A DNA stretch of 14,140 bases from Enteractinococcus helveticum (GCF_020742345.1 NZ_DYXC01000101.1:1-14140); one strand, 5' to 3'; counted from the stretch's first letter, positions 1 to 6,130 are shown. Made by a program: numbers and translations. The notes: generated by a model from the sequence alone, not told the origin.

Positions 1-506
1 CCGCCGGGCTTGGCACCATGGGCTTTGCTATTCCAGCAGCCATGGGTGCTCAAATCGGTGCACCAGACCGCGCCGTCTGGGCCATCGACGGCGACGGCTG
101 CTTCCAGATGACCAACCAAGAATTGGCCACCTGTGTGATCAACAAGATCCCCATCAAGGTCGCGTTGATCAACAACTCCTCACTGGGCATGGTCCGCCAA
201 TGGCAGACCCTGTTCTATGACTCCCGGTATTCCAACACCGATCTCAACACTGGTGCCGATACGATTCGCGTGCCAGACTTCGTTAAACTCGCTGATGCTT
301 ACGGTGCCGTAGGTATCCGCGTGGAAACCGAAGACGAGATCGCCCCGGCCATCCGCAAAGCCATGGAAATCAACGACCGTCCTGTCGTGATCGACTTCGT
401 GGTTTCCGCCGACTCAATGGTCTGGCCGATGGTGCCATCCGGAGTATCGAACGACCAAATTCAAGTAGCCCGGGACATGACCCCGGAATGGGACGAGGAG
501 GACTAA
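1..506 (+). CDS. ilvB: Acetolactate synthase large subunit, C-terminal part (5' truncated by window edge)
   Basis: This is the last 168 codons of the catalytic subunit of acetohydroxyacid synthase. The enzyme is ThDP-dependent, joins two pyruvates (or pyruvate and 2-oxobutyrate), and makes the first common step of valine, leucine and isoleucine synthesis. The reading frame is open from the first complete codon at position 3. The ThDP/Mg-binding motif is visible as GDG (in AIDGDGCF) followed about 25 residues later by the NN of ALINNSS. The MVRQWQ segment that lines the active site and herbicide pocket follows. The tail PMVPSGVSNDQI is typical of the family C-terminus. The stop at 504-506 lies 3 nt before ilvN, so the two subunits are very probably cotranscribed and translationally coupled. 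The promoter and N-terminal two thirds lie outside the window. Confidence 0.96.
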   Translation, partial: AGLGTMGFAIPAAMGAQIGAPDRAVWAIDGDGCFQMTNQELATCVINKIPIKVALINNSSLGMVRQWQTLFYDSRYSNTDLNTGADTIRVPDFVKLADAYGAVGIRVETEDEIAPAIRKAMEINDRPVVIDFVVSADSMVWPMVPSGVSNDQIQVARDMTPEWDEED

Positions 507-509
507 GAC

Positions 510-1019
510 ATGCAACGCCACACTCTTTCGGTACTGGTCCAAGACGTCCCCGGTGTACTCACCCGGGTCGCCGGACTCTTTGCCCGCCGCGCCTTCAACA
601 TCGAATCCCTGACCGTGGGCCCTTCAGAAGTTGAAGGACTGTCACGCATGACCGTGGTTGTCGAAGCCCACGCCGACGCCCTAGAACAGGTCACCAAACA
701 ACTCAACAAACTTGTCAACGTCATCAAAATCGTTGAACTCATCCCGGAACAGTCTTCCCAGCGCGACCACATCCTGGTCAAGGTTCGCTCCGATGCATCC
801 ACCCGCGCATCGGTAGTCCAAGCTGTAGAACTCTTCCGCGCCAACGTCGTCGATGTATCCACCGACGCCGTGACAGTAGAAGCCACCGGTTCAGCACAGA
901 AACTGGAAGCCCTGCTGGAAGTACTCGAACCCTTCGGCATTCGCGAACTTGTGCGTTCCGGCACCATCGCAGTTGCCCGCGGCGGTAAATCCATGACCGA
1001 CCGTGCATTGACCAAATAA
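510..1019 (+). CDS. ilvN: Acetolactate synthase small (regulatory) subunit
   Basis: The 169-residue regulatory subunit of acetohydroxyacid synthase activates the IlvB catalytic subunit and in this family confers feedback inhibition by valine. Residues about 4-75 form an ACT domain: HTLSVLVQDVPGVLTRVAGL, then the family signature FNIESLTVG and the segment EGLSRMTVVV. A C-terminal small-subunit domain of about 80 residues follows and ends near GTIAVARGGK. The length matches the usual 160-175 residues. The ATG at 510 is preceded by GAGGAGGA (about 495-502) lying within the end of ilvB, which supports this start and coupling to ilvB. The gap to ilvC is 38 nt with no terminator, so ilvB-ilvN-ilvC read as one operon. 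Confidence 0.97.
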   Translation: MQRHTLSVLVQDVPGVLTRVAGLFARRAFNIESLTVGPSEVEGLSRMTVVVEAHADALEQVTKQLNKLVNVIKIVELIPEQSSQRDHILVKVRSDASTRASVVQAVELFRANVVDVSTDAVTVEATGSAQKLEALLEVLEPFGIRELVRSGTIAVARGGKSMTDRALTK

Positions 1020-1057
1020 CCCAACAAGATACCCACCCCAAGGAGAATTAAACTCTC

Positions 1058-2086
1058 ATGGCCAAAAAATATTACGACGAAGACGCCGACCTGTCGCTAT
1101 TGCAGGACCGCAAAGTAGCCGTCATCGGTTACGGTTCCCAGGGTCACGCCCACTCGCTGTCCCTGCGTGACTCCGGTGTCGACGTACGCATCGGCCTGGC
1201 CGAAGGCTCCAAATCCAAGGCCAAAGCCGAGGCAGAAGGCCTGAAGGTACTCACCGTCGCCGAAGCAGCCAAAGAAGCTGACCTCATCATGATCCTGGTC
1301 CCAGACCAACACCAGGCACAGGTATTCAAAGAATCCATCGAACCACACCTTGAAGAAGGCGACGCACTGTTCTTCGCCCACGGTTTTAACATCCGCTACG
1401 GTTACATCCAAGCCCCAGCAGGTGTCGACGTTGCCATGGTTGCGCCAAAGGGCCCAGGCCACGTAGTTCGTCGCGAATTCGAAGCCGGCCGCGGTGTGCC
1501 AGCACTGATCGCCGTTGAAAAAGACGAATCAGGCAAAGCAAAAGACCTCGCCCTGGCCTACGCCAAGGGTGTGGGCGGTACCCGTGCAGGTGTCATCGAA
1601 ACCACCTTCACCGAAGAAACCGAAACCGACCTGTTCGGTGAACAGGCTGTGCTGTGCGGTGGCGCATCGCACCTGGTCCAGGCTGGATTCGAAGTCCTCA
1701 CCGAAGCCGGCTACCAGCCAGAAGTTGCCTACTTCGAAGTACTGCACGAACTGAAACTCATTGTTGACCTCATGGTCGAAGGTGGCCTAGCCAAACAGCG
1801 CTGGTCGATCTCCGACACCGCGGAATTCGGTGACTACGTCTCCGGTCCACGTGTCATTGACGCTCGCGTGAAAGAAAACATGCAGGAAGTCCTCAAAGAC
1901 GTTCAAAACGGCGCCTTTGCCAAGCGCTTCATGGACGACCAGGCCAACGGTGCAGTTGAATTCAAGAAACTGCGCGAAGCAGAAGAACAGCACCCAATCG
2001 AGGCCACCGGCCGCGAACTGCGCAAGATGTTCTCCTGGTTGCAAGACAGCGACGACGACTACACCGAAGGCACCGCCGCTCGCTAA
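1058..2086 (+). CDS. ilvC: Ketol-acid reductoisomerase (class I)
   Basis: IlvC is a Mg2+- and NAD(P)H-dependent enzyme. It converts 2-acetolactate or 2-aceto-2-hydroxybutyrate to the dihydroxy acids, the second common step of BCAA synthesis in the cytoplasm. The N-terminal Rossmann domain carries GYGSQGHAH at residues 24-32. The cofactor-specificity loop reads RIGLAEGSKSKAKAE, whose serines suggest NADPH. The family signature APKGPGHVVRREFEAGRG follows. The all-helical metal-binding domain contains EVLHELKLIVDLMVEGG and the SDTAEFGDYVSGPRV segment. At 342 residues it is of class I length. AAGGAG near 1040-1045 lies about 12 nt upstream of ATG, a slightly long spacing. A hairpin follows at 2108-2140, so this is the end of the ilvBNC operon. 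Confidence 0.98.
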   Translation: MAKKYYDEDADLSLLQDRKVAVIGYGSQGHAHSLSLRDSGVDVRIGLAEGSKSKAKAEAEGLKVLTVAEAAKEADLIMILVPDQHQAQVFKESIEPHLEEGDALFFAHGFNIRYGYIQAPAGVDVAMVAPKGPGHVVRREFEAGRGVPALIAVEKDESGKAKDLALAYAKGVGGTRAGVIETTFTEETETDLFGEQAVLCGGASHLVQAGFEVLTEAGYQPEVAYFEVLHELKLIVDLMVEGGLAKQRWSISDTAEFGDYVSGPRVIDARVKENMQEVLKDVQNGAFAKRFMDDQANGAVEFKKLREAEEQHPIEATGRELRKMFSWLQDSDDDYTEGTAAR

Positions 2087-2107
2087 GTCTGACTCGTTAT
2101 ACCTGCC

Positions 2108-2140
2108 AACGGGGTATCGGATTCCATCCGGTACCCCGTT
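2108..2140 (+). terminator. Hairpin terminator of the ilvBNC operon
   Basis: AACGGGGTA at 2108-2116 pairs with TACCCCGTT at 2132-2140. The inner CGGAT/ATCCG pairs through a G-T wobble, giving a stem of about 15 bp around a 3-nt loop (TCC). It lies 21 nt after the ilvC stop. The following sequence (AGTGTGTTAA) is only weakly U-rich, so this is the short-tract hairpin type common in high-GC Gram-positives. Confidence 0.75.
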
Positions 2141-2251
2141 AGTGTGTTAACGCCCGCAATACTTTCGCAGCGATACCATGAAAGAAGACGCATCCCTGGT
2201 CTCGTGGTAACCACCGCACACAAGGACAAGACAAAGGTAATGGAGAAGGAC

Positions 2252-2863
2252 ATGAATAACGTAGACCCGTCGACCGTGACCGCTGCTGACCTGCAAAACC
2301 CGCAGATTGACGCCGAAACGCTGCGGCACATCGCTCGGGTACGCCCGGATCTGCGGCAAGTCATTCTACAACACCCGAATTGTCACGCAGAGCTGGCAAA
2401 TTTCATTCACGAGCTGCCCAACGATGCGCCGCCTGAACCACCGCACATGCAGCCCTATCCTGATCCATATCAGTCCTCCGGTAGTTACCAATCGCCCCCA
2501 TACTCCTACGGATACGCTGCACCTCGGCCACTATCGCCCGATGATGAGAAACTCTGGGGCGTGCTGATGCACATCGGTAACCTCATACTGGGCTTCCTCG
2601 TCCCGCTGATCATCTGGTTGATCTACCGAGATCGCAGCGAAACACTCAACCAGCAGGGCCGGGCAGCACTCAACTGGGCGATTAGTTACCTAATCTATCT
2701 GCTGATCTCATCAGTACTTATCGTGGTGCTGATCGGTGGGATGATCTGGCCGGTGGTCATGATTTTGGATGTGGTGTTTTGCATTATCGCAGCGGTCAAA
2801 GCGGGCAGCCTGCAAGCCTGGAAATACCCACTGTCCATCCCGTTTCTTGAAGTCAGAATATAG
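2252..2863 (+). CDS. Membrane protein with N-terminal LRV-like region and C-terminal DUF4870 (Tic20-like) domain
   Basis: The predicted protein has 203 residues and no assigned biochemical role. Residues about 1-55 (TAADLQNPQIDAETLRHIA and RPDLRQVILQHPNCHAELA) resemble the variant leucine-rich repeat often placed at the N-terminus of actinobacterial envelope proteins. A Pro/Tyr/Ser-rich linker (about 60-95) follows. From about residue 97, DEKLWGVLMHIGNLILGF begins a DUF4870 domain. It has three hydrophobic segments and the conserved-looking SETLNQQGRAALNWAIS loop, in which the segment after the first helix ends in IYRDR. I chose ATG 2252 because GGAGAAGGA lies immediately upstream. The frame stays open further 5', but without a better ribosome site. 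The gene stands alone between the ilvC terminator and a convergent lipoprotein gene. Function is unknown; the domain assignment is from pattern recognition. Confidence 0.8.
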   Translation: MNNVDPSTVTAADLQNPQIDAETLRHIARVRPDLRQVILQHPNCHAELANFIHELPNDAPPEPPHMQPYPDPYQSSGSYQSPPYSYGYAAPRPLSPDDEKLWGVLMHIGNLILGFLVPLIIWLIYRDRSETLNQQGRAALNWAISYLIYLLISSVLIVVLIGGMIWPVVMILDVVFCIIAAVKAGSLQAWKYPLSIPFLEVRI

Positions 2864-2896
2864 GTTCATGCGGTGAGGTCTTGTTGAACTCGCATC

Positions 2897-2930
2897 ATTG
2901 GTCTCTTGCTATGGGTATCGAAAGACCAAT
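2897..2930. terminator. Possible weak bidirectional hairpin between convergent genes
   Basis: ATTGGTCT (2897-2904) and AGACCAAT (2923-2930) form an 8-bp inverted repeat with an 18-nt loop. It lies between the ends of the convergent genes at 2863 and 2963. There is no U-tract and the loop is long, so a terminator role rests mainly on location. Confidence 0.3.
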
Positions 2931-2962
2931 TGCGCATGTCGCTCTCAGGCGTTTGACTGCAG

Positions 2963-3481
2963 TTATCCTTGAACTTTCACTTCCGCGATCGCGTTGGGCT
3001 GCCCATTGGATGCGTCCGCATTTCGCACCCGCAATTCGACCACGGCGCCATCAGCGGTGTTGGTATAGGTGACAAACGTTGAACCGGCGCCAGCATCACT
3101 GGCGGTTTGTTGCCAATCCGAACCACCAGGCATGCTGATTTCTTCCAAGGCTTGGACAACTTCTGGTTCAGCCAGATCCTGCATGACAGGTTTATCTCCC
3201 TGGCCCCAGGCCACGATAAGCGCATCAGCATAATCGGTTGGGGACGTGGGAAAACCTGCTCCAGGGTCTTCACCGGGGGCTGAGTCGGCATCGGAATCAT
3301 CTGGAATGGACGCAGTATCATCTGGCTGTTCGGTGACAGTCTGGGTTACCGTGACTACAGGCTCTGACGGTGTCGCGCTGGCTTCAGGTGTCTCATCGGA
3401 CGCTTCGCCACAGCTGGTTAACACTAATCCTGCCGCAAACAGCACAACTGCAGCCGACCGGATAGAGATTTTCGCTGGCAT
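2963..3481 (-). CDS. Putative secreted lipoprotein
   Basis: The predicted protein has 172 residues and is exported and lipid-anchored. The N-terminus MPAKISIR is followed by a hydrophobic stretch (AAVVLFAAGLVL) and the lipobox LTSC, with the acylated Cys at residue 24. A low-complexity acidic/Thr/Pro linker follows (about residues 25-75, including VTVTQTVTEQP and DDSDADSAPGEDPG). A small C-terminal globular region comes next, including YADALIVAWGQGD, EVVQALEEI and AVVELRVRNA. The start at 3481 is fixed by GGGAGG about 6 nt upstream and by the signal peptide; the frame is open upstream but that extension would bury the signal sequence. A lone TATAAC lies 16 nt upstream of the start codon, too close to be a convincing promoter. 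I do not recognise the C-terminal domain. The linker plus small alpha/beta domain is common among uncharacterised actinobacterial lipoproteins. Confidence 0.78.
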   Translation of the reverse strand: MPAKISIRSAAVVLFAAGLVLTSCGEASDETPEASATPSEPVVTVTQTVTEQPDDTASIPDDSDADSAPGEDPGAGFPTSPTDYADALIVAWGQGDKPVMQDLAEPEVVQALEEISMPGGSDWQQTASDAGAGSTFVTYTNTADGAVVELRVRNADASNGQPNAIAEVKVQG

Positions 3482-3574
3482 TCCTGCCTCCCATCGCGTT
3501 ATAGCCGGTGTAGATTTTGGATACCGGGCGGACCGCGGGGGAGATGTGCCCATACGGGCCATAACCCCATTGTC

Positions 3575-3617
3575 TGCCAACCAGTGCAACGGGGCAACCC
3601 GGCAGCAGTGGTTGGCA
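3575..3617. repeat. Inverted repeat (hairpin) just beyond the CMD remnant
   Basis: TGCCAACCA (3575-3583) and TGGTTGGCA (3609-3617) are perfect complements. After one mismatch the arms continue with TGC/GCA, so 12 of 13 positions pair. It sits just past the 3' end of the minus-strand CMD-like remnant. It could be a relic of that gene's terminator, although no T-tract follows on either strand. Confidence 0.45.
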
Positions 3618-3621
3618 TCTT

Positions 3622-3826
3622 CGTGATATAACGCAGTGCGTCCAAGGATCTTTGGGCATGCCTACGACGTCGGTCTGAACATGGCCAATCATTTGCGGTT
3701 CTCTACTACCCATGACTGCAAAGGCTGCCTGTTGAGCATCCGGCGGTCTCTGAGTCCTTCGCGCTGGTAAGTTCCACCAACGATGGCACCGACCACACCC
3801 AGTCAGAGACACCTGGAGCAAATCCA
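3622..3826 (-). pseudogene. Remnant of a carboxymuconolactone decarboxylase family gene
   Basis: On the minus strand this stretch is a decayed copy of the intact CMD-family gene at 4935-5306. Matching segments fall in several frames. FAPGVSDWV (about 3824-3795) matches FAPGASDWV. In another frame VGGTYQREGL and RDRRMLN match FGGTYQREGL and RDRQMLN. Then AFAVMGSREPQMIGHVQTDV and VGMPKD match ALAAMGGTEPQLTGHIKTAV and AGMTKE. Compared by eye with the intact gene there is a 2-nt insertion after the DWV codons, in-frame 6-nt losses and a 1-nt deletion after MLN. The N-terminal 30 or so codons and the C-terminus are missing. Homology starts immediately at the stop codon of the broken Fic gene, so a rearrangement joined the two. 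It cannot make a working CMD protein. Confidence 0.82.
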
Positions 3827-4845
3827 TCAGGCCGCACTATGGCCGCGAGGGTTTCCTACTTTGAAATCCCAGGTGCCGGGCATCTCTACTAAACGTTGAG
3901 CCGTTACTCGCGATTCCTGAGATGCAACCCTGCTTGATTCGGCGATAAGACGGACGATGGGATGTGCATCTCCATCGCGGTAGGCCCACAGGGTGCGAAA
4001 GTAGTCGTGCCTGCGAGAAGCAAACGCAGCAGCAATCGGAATTGTCGTATAGCGCGTATACCCTCGTTGTCGCAACAGTGCAATGATCATGGCACGTCCG
4101 ATTCTGCCGTTTCCGCCCGTGAAGGGTGGATGTTTTCAAATTGCGCATGCATTATCGATGCCTGGACAAGTACTGGTATGTCATTTCGGTTACTAAAAGT
4201 AATCAGATTGTGCATGAGCCGTGAAACTTCGCCTGGAGGTGGAGGAATATGCAATGCTCCACGTGGTGAATGATCCGAACCTGCAATCCAGTTCTGCACC
4301 TTGCGGTACTTGCCGGCATACATGGCCTCCAGACCTGCATCTGCCATCAGCATTCGGTGAGATTCTAGAATACTGGCCTTGTTGATGCCATTTTCTAATA
4401 AATGATCAATCGCCTCTGTCGCATGTACCATTGCCAGTGCCGACCGGTTCGATCGGTTGCCGGAAAAAGCTCTGAGATAGTCTTCTACAGTTGCATGCTC
4501 ATCTTGAATTTTTGAACTTGCAATCGCTTCGGTCCTGAGCATCATCCCCGATAGTGGTGCCAAGTGCTTACCGTACTCAGCATCTAACCGTGAAATCTCA
4601 TCTAATACCGTCTCACACTCAGAAATAAGTGCTCCAGACACCAACGGTTCTAAGGCTGCAATTTGTGGCGGGATATATGCGTGGAAACTGGTGAATTTCC
4701 TGTCTTCGCGTGGACCGCTTTCAGCTCTCTACCTTTGAAGCACCAGGGTGTGAGGCGGAATCTCAAGCCTGCTGGTAGGTGGCAGGAATCTGAGTGCCGC
4801 CCTTGTGCTTTCAGAGGGCTTCGACCGGGAGGAGTCTTCTGTCAT
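3827..4845 (-). pseudogene. Disrupted Fic-family protein (AMPylator-type) gene
   Basis: Fic domains transfer AMP or related groups to target proteins. From ATG 4845 the frame reads MTEDSSRSKP and is stopped by TAG at 4731-4729. It continues open through REDRKFTSFHAYIPPQIAAL, LRTEAIASSKI, VQNWIAGSDHSPRGALHIPP and AQFENIHP. At 4123/4124 the third base of the Pro codon in the catalytic HPF is missing. The frame shifts, so what would read HPFTGGNGRIGRAMIIALLR becomes HPSRAETAESDVP and stop. The rest of the domain is intact in the shifted frame (ATG 4090 to stop 3827), ending NPRGHSAA. There family members normally continue into a C-terminal winged-helix region, but here a CMD remnant begins. Restoring one base gives 339 codons plus stop, against roughly 370-390 in relatives I recall. 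The motif position of the inhibitory Glu is Gln (SSKIQ). The start codon has only a weak ribosome site. Confidence 0.85.
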
Positions 4846-4884
4846 AGATCCCAGGATATTCCCTTAGTCCCAGTTAAGGTAAGA

Positions 4885-4915
4885 AAGTGGGACTAGAGAA
4901 GCTATAGTCCCACTT
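4885..4915 (-). terminator. Intrinsic terminator of the CMD-family gene
   Basis: AAGTGGGACTA (4885-4895) and TAGTCCCACTT (4905-4915) form a perfect 11-bp stem with a 9-nt loop. On the minus strand it starts 19 nt after the stop of the gene at 4935-5306 and is followed by TTTCTTACC. A third near-copy, TAGTCCCAGTT at 4865-4875, could pair with 4885-4895 (one mismatch), an alternative hairpin of the same geometry. Confidence 0.8.
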
Positions 4916-4934
4916 CAGTTCGTGTCGGGTGAAG

Positions 4935-5306
4935 TTAGTCTTCGAAAGCTGCTTTCATACAGCGCATTGCGGCCAAGGTTTTGGGTACGCCGATATAAGG
5001 CATCAGGTGGACGAAGCATTCGGCAACTTCTTCTTTGGTCATGCCTGCGACGTCGACGGCGGTCTTGATGTGGCCGGTCAGCTGCGGCTCAGTGCCGCCC
5101 ATGGCTGCAAGTGCCGCCATATTCAACATCTGACGGTCTCGGAGTTCAAGCCCTTCGCGCTGGTAGGTTCCACCAAAGACTGCACCGACCACCCAATCAG
5201 ATGCACCGGGTGCAAATTCGTCGAGTTGTCGTTTCCAAGCAGCAGCACCCTCGGGTGACTGGGTGTCCTGGACAAACTGATTGCCTTTATCCATGCTGAG
5301 TTCCAC
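4935..5306 (-). CDS. Carboxymuconolactone decarboxylase (CMD) family protein
   Basis: This is a 123-residue all-helical CMD-family protein. The core reads DWVVGAVFGGTYQREGLELR, RDRQMLNMAALAAMGG, LTGHIKTAVDVAGMTKEEV and FVHLMPYIGVPKTLAAM. This layout resembles gamma-carboxymuconolactone decarboxylase. The CxxC redox pair of AhpD-type members is absent, so a peroxidase role is unlikely. No protocatechuate-pathway genes are nearby, so the real substrate is unknown. The GTG at 5306 is chosen because AAGGAGG lies 5 nt upstream; the in-frame ATG at 5294 would be 17 nt from that site. A strong terminator (5332-5368) lies only 25 nt upstream of the start and another (4885-4915) lies downstream. A broken paralogue lies at 3622-3826. 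The gene closes the minus-strand ArsR/SRPBCC cluster. Confidence 0.88.
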   Translation of the reverse strand: MELSMDKGNQFVQDTQSPEGAAAWKRQLDEFAPGASDWVVGAVFGGTYQREGLELRDRQMLNMAALAAMGGTEPQLTGHIKTAVDVAGMTKEEVAECFVHLMPYIGVPKTLAAMRCMKAAFED

Positions 5307-5331
5307 AGCATCCTCCTTTAAACAAAAAATG

Positions 5332-5368
5332 AGCCATCAGCAGGTTATCAGTTGGCCTGCTGATGGCT
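5332..5368 (-). terminator. Strong intrinsic terminator between SRPBCC and CMD genes
   Basis: AGCCATCAGCAGG (5332-5344) and CCTGCTGATGGCT (5356-5368) form a perfect 13-bp stem with an 11-nt loop. Read on the minus strand, the stem is followed by CATTTTTTGTTT, a classical U-tract. It begins 17 nt after the stop of the SRPBCC gene at 5386. The CMD ribosome-binding site (AAGGAGG) follows the U-tract almost directly. Confidence 0.92.
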
Positions 5369-5385
5369 TGAGGTGTCTCGCAAGA

Positions 5386-5847
5386 TCAAGCGGCTGCTGG
5401 GGTGAGGTATGCCTTCAAGTTAGCCACCGCAACATCCCATGTGTCGTAGTAGGAATCATCGCCTGGTTCTCCAGCGAAACCTCGAAATTCAAGAATCATG
5501 TGTGTGCCATCAGCAACGCGATCGAGCCGGACGGTGATGATGGGTAGATCTTCTGGGTTGAGACCAGGTGCACCCCAGGTGAAGACCAGATGATCATATG
5601 GCTGGACTTCCTTATAGACTCCGCCTGACGTCATGCGTTGCTCGGTCTCCTGGTGCACGCTGGTGTAGATGTAGTAACCGCCCGGACGCACATCGAATTC
5701 AAGTTCTTCGCGCGGTGTTGAGGTCAGCGGTAGATGCCACCAGTGGGCAATAGCGTCTGGTTCGGTCCACGCATGCCACACTTCTTCCGGGGTTGCCTGA
5801 ATATAGCGAATGATTGTGAACCCTTTGGACATATCGGTAGTTTGCAT
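5386..5847 (-). CDS. SRPBCC / AHSA1-like domain protein (paralogue 1)
   Basis: This is a 153-residue START/Bet v1-like (SRPBCC) protein of the activator-of-Hsp90-ATPase (AHSA1) homologue group. These proteins form a helix-grip fold with a hydrophobic pocket for an unknown small ligand. The family pattern is clear: ATPEEVWHAWTEPDAIAHWW near residues 18-38, GGYYIYT, VYKEVQPYDHLVFTW, then ITVRLDRVADGTHMILEFRG and a C-terminal helix WDVAVANLKAYL. ATG 5847 has GAGGAG about 6 nt upstream. It is roughly half identical by eye, nearly without gaps, to the protein at 6131-6580; both begin with the pattern M-x-x-TDM-x-x-GFT. It lies downstream of that gene but is separated by 283 bp with two hairpins, so it may have its own promoter. 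It ends at a strong terminator. Confidence 0.9.
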   Translation of the reverse strand: MQTTDMSKGFTIIRYIQATPEEVWHAWTEPDAIAHWWHLPLTSTPREELEFDVRPGGYYIYTSVHQETEQRMTSGGVYKEVQPYDHLVFTWGAPGLNPEDLPIITVRLDRVADGTHMILEFRGFAGEPGDDSYYDTWDVAVANLKAYLTPAAA

Positions 5848-6039
5848 GGTGTCTCCTCGTACTGAAACCGAATAGGACGTTGACTACATGTTGCTCTGAG
5901 TTGAAACCCGAATCAACGCCCAGTGGCATTTGCCCAATTGTTAACGCAGTCTTTACTCAGTTCTCGAGATGCTGACTCATGCCTTGCTTGTCTGAAATAT
6001 CGGACGGGCCGGCAAAATTTTTCGCAATTATATGGCGCG

Positions 6040-6079
6040 GCTCGGCCGAGAAGCACCCCTGGATGCTTCTCGGCCGGGC
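6040..6079. terminator. Long GC-rich palindrome, likely terminator-type hairpin
   Basis: CGGCCGAGAAGCA (6043-6055) and TGCTTCTCGGCCG (6064-6076) form a perfect 13-bp stem with an 8-nt loop. The pairing extends to about 16 bp through one G-T wobble. It is downstream of the SRPBCC gene ending at 6131. No U-tract is adjacent, so it would be a U-less actinobacterial terminator or another palindromic element. Confidence 0.6.
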
Positions 6080-6100
6080 TACGGAACACCTGTGATTTTC

Positions 6101-6121
6101 CTACTGTTCATCAAACAGTAG
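6101..6121 (-). terminator. Short hairpin directly after an SRPBCC gene
   Basis: CTACTGTT (6101-6108) and AACAGTAG (6114-6121) form a perfect 8-bp stem with a 5-nt loop, starting 9 nt after the minus-strand stop at 6131. No U-tract follows (GAAAATC). It may protect the mRNA end or work together with the palindrome at 6040-6079. Confidence 0.5.
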
Positions 6122-6130
6122 TTCTCGGAT

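Larger units (their letters stand above)
5848..6130. other. 283-bp intergenic region with hairpins between SRPBCC paralogues
   Basis: I see no gene here. The end nearer the upstream gene holds two hairpins (6101-6121 and 6040-6079). The rest (5848-6039) is AT-richer and must hold the promoter of the SRPBCC gene at 5386-5847 if that gene is not cotranscribed. I could not pick a convincing -35/-10 pair: TTGATT on the minus strand has no good -10 at 16-18 nt. Confidence 0.5.

Noticed and set aside
503..1036. Long open frame on the minus strand opposite ilvN
   Set aside because: It mirrors the whole of ilvN, is Ser/Thr/Arg-rich without family resemblance, and has no ribosome site; it is a codon-bias shadow.
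3498..3503. TATAAC as a -10 box for the lipoprotein gene
   Set aside because: It lies only 16 nt before the start codon, which would put the transcript start on top of the ribosome site, and no -35 is recognisable 17 nt upstream.
3393..3827. A 144-codon minus-strand frame between Fic and the lipoprotein gene as a real gene
   Set aside because: Only its middle matches the CMD family, the flanking parts are out-of-frame sequence, and it overlaps the lipoprotein signal-peptide region.
4087..4644. Treating the 185-codon minus-strand frame as an intact Fic gene
   Set aside because: It stops right after HP of the catalytic motif; GNGR and the rest are in another frame, and upstream homology (REDRK...AYIPPQIA) extends beyond this start, so it is part of a pseudogene.
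4663..4896. Plus-strand open frame of 77 codons over the Fic 5' region
   Set aside because: It is opposite the N-terminal part of the broken Fic gene and runs into the terminator stem; no ribosome site or family resemblance. I briefly considered a transposase scrap but saw no supporting motif.
4935..5306. AhpD-like alkylhydroperoxidase identity for the CMD-family gene
   Set aside because: The CxxC active-site pair of AhpD is absent; only isolated cysteines are present.
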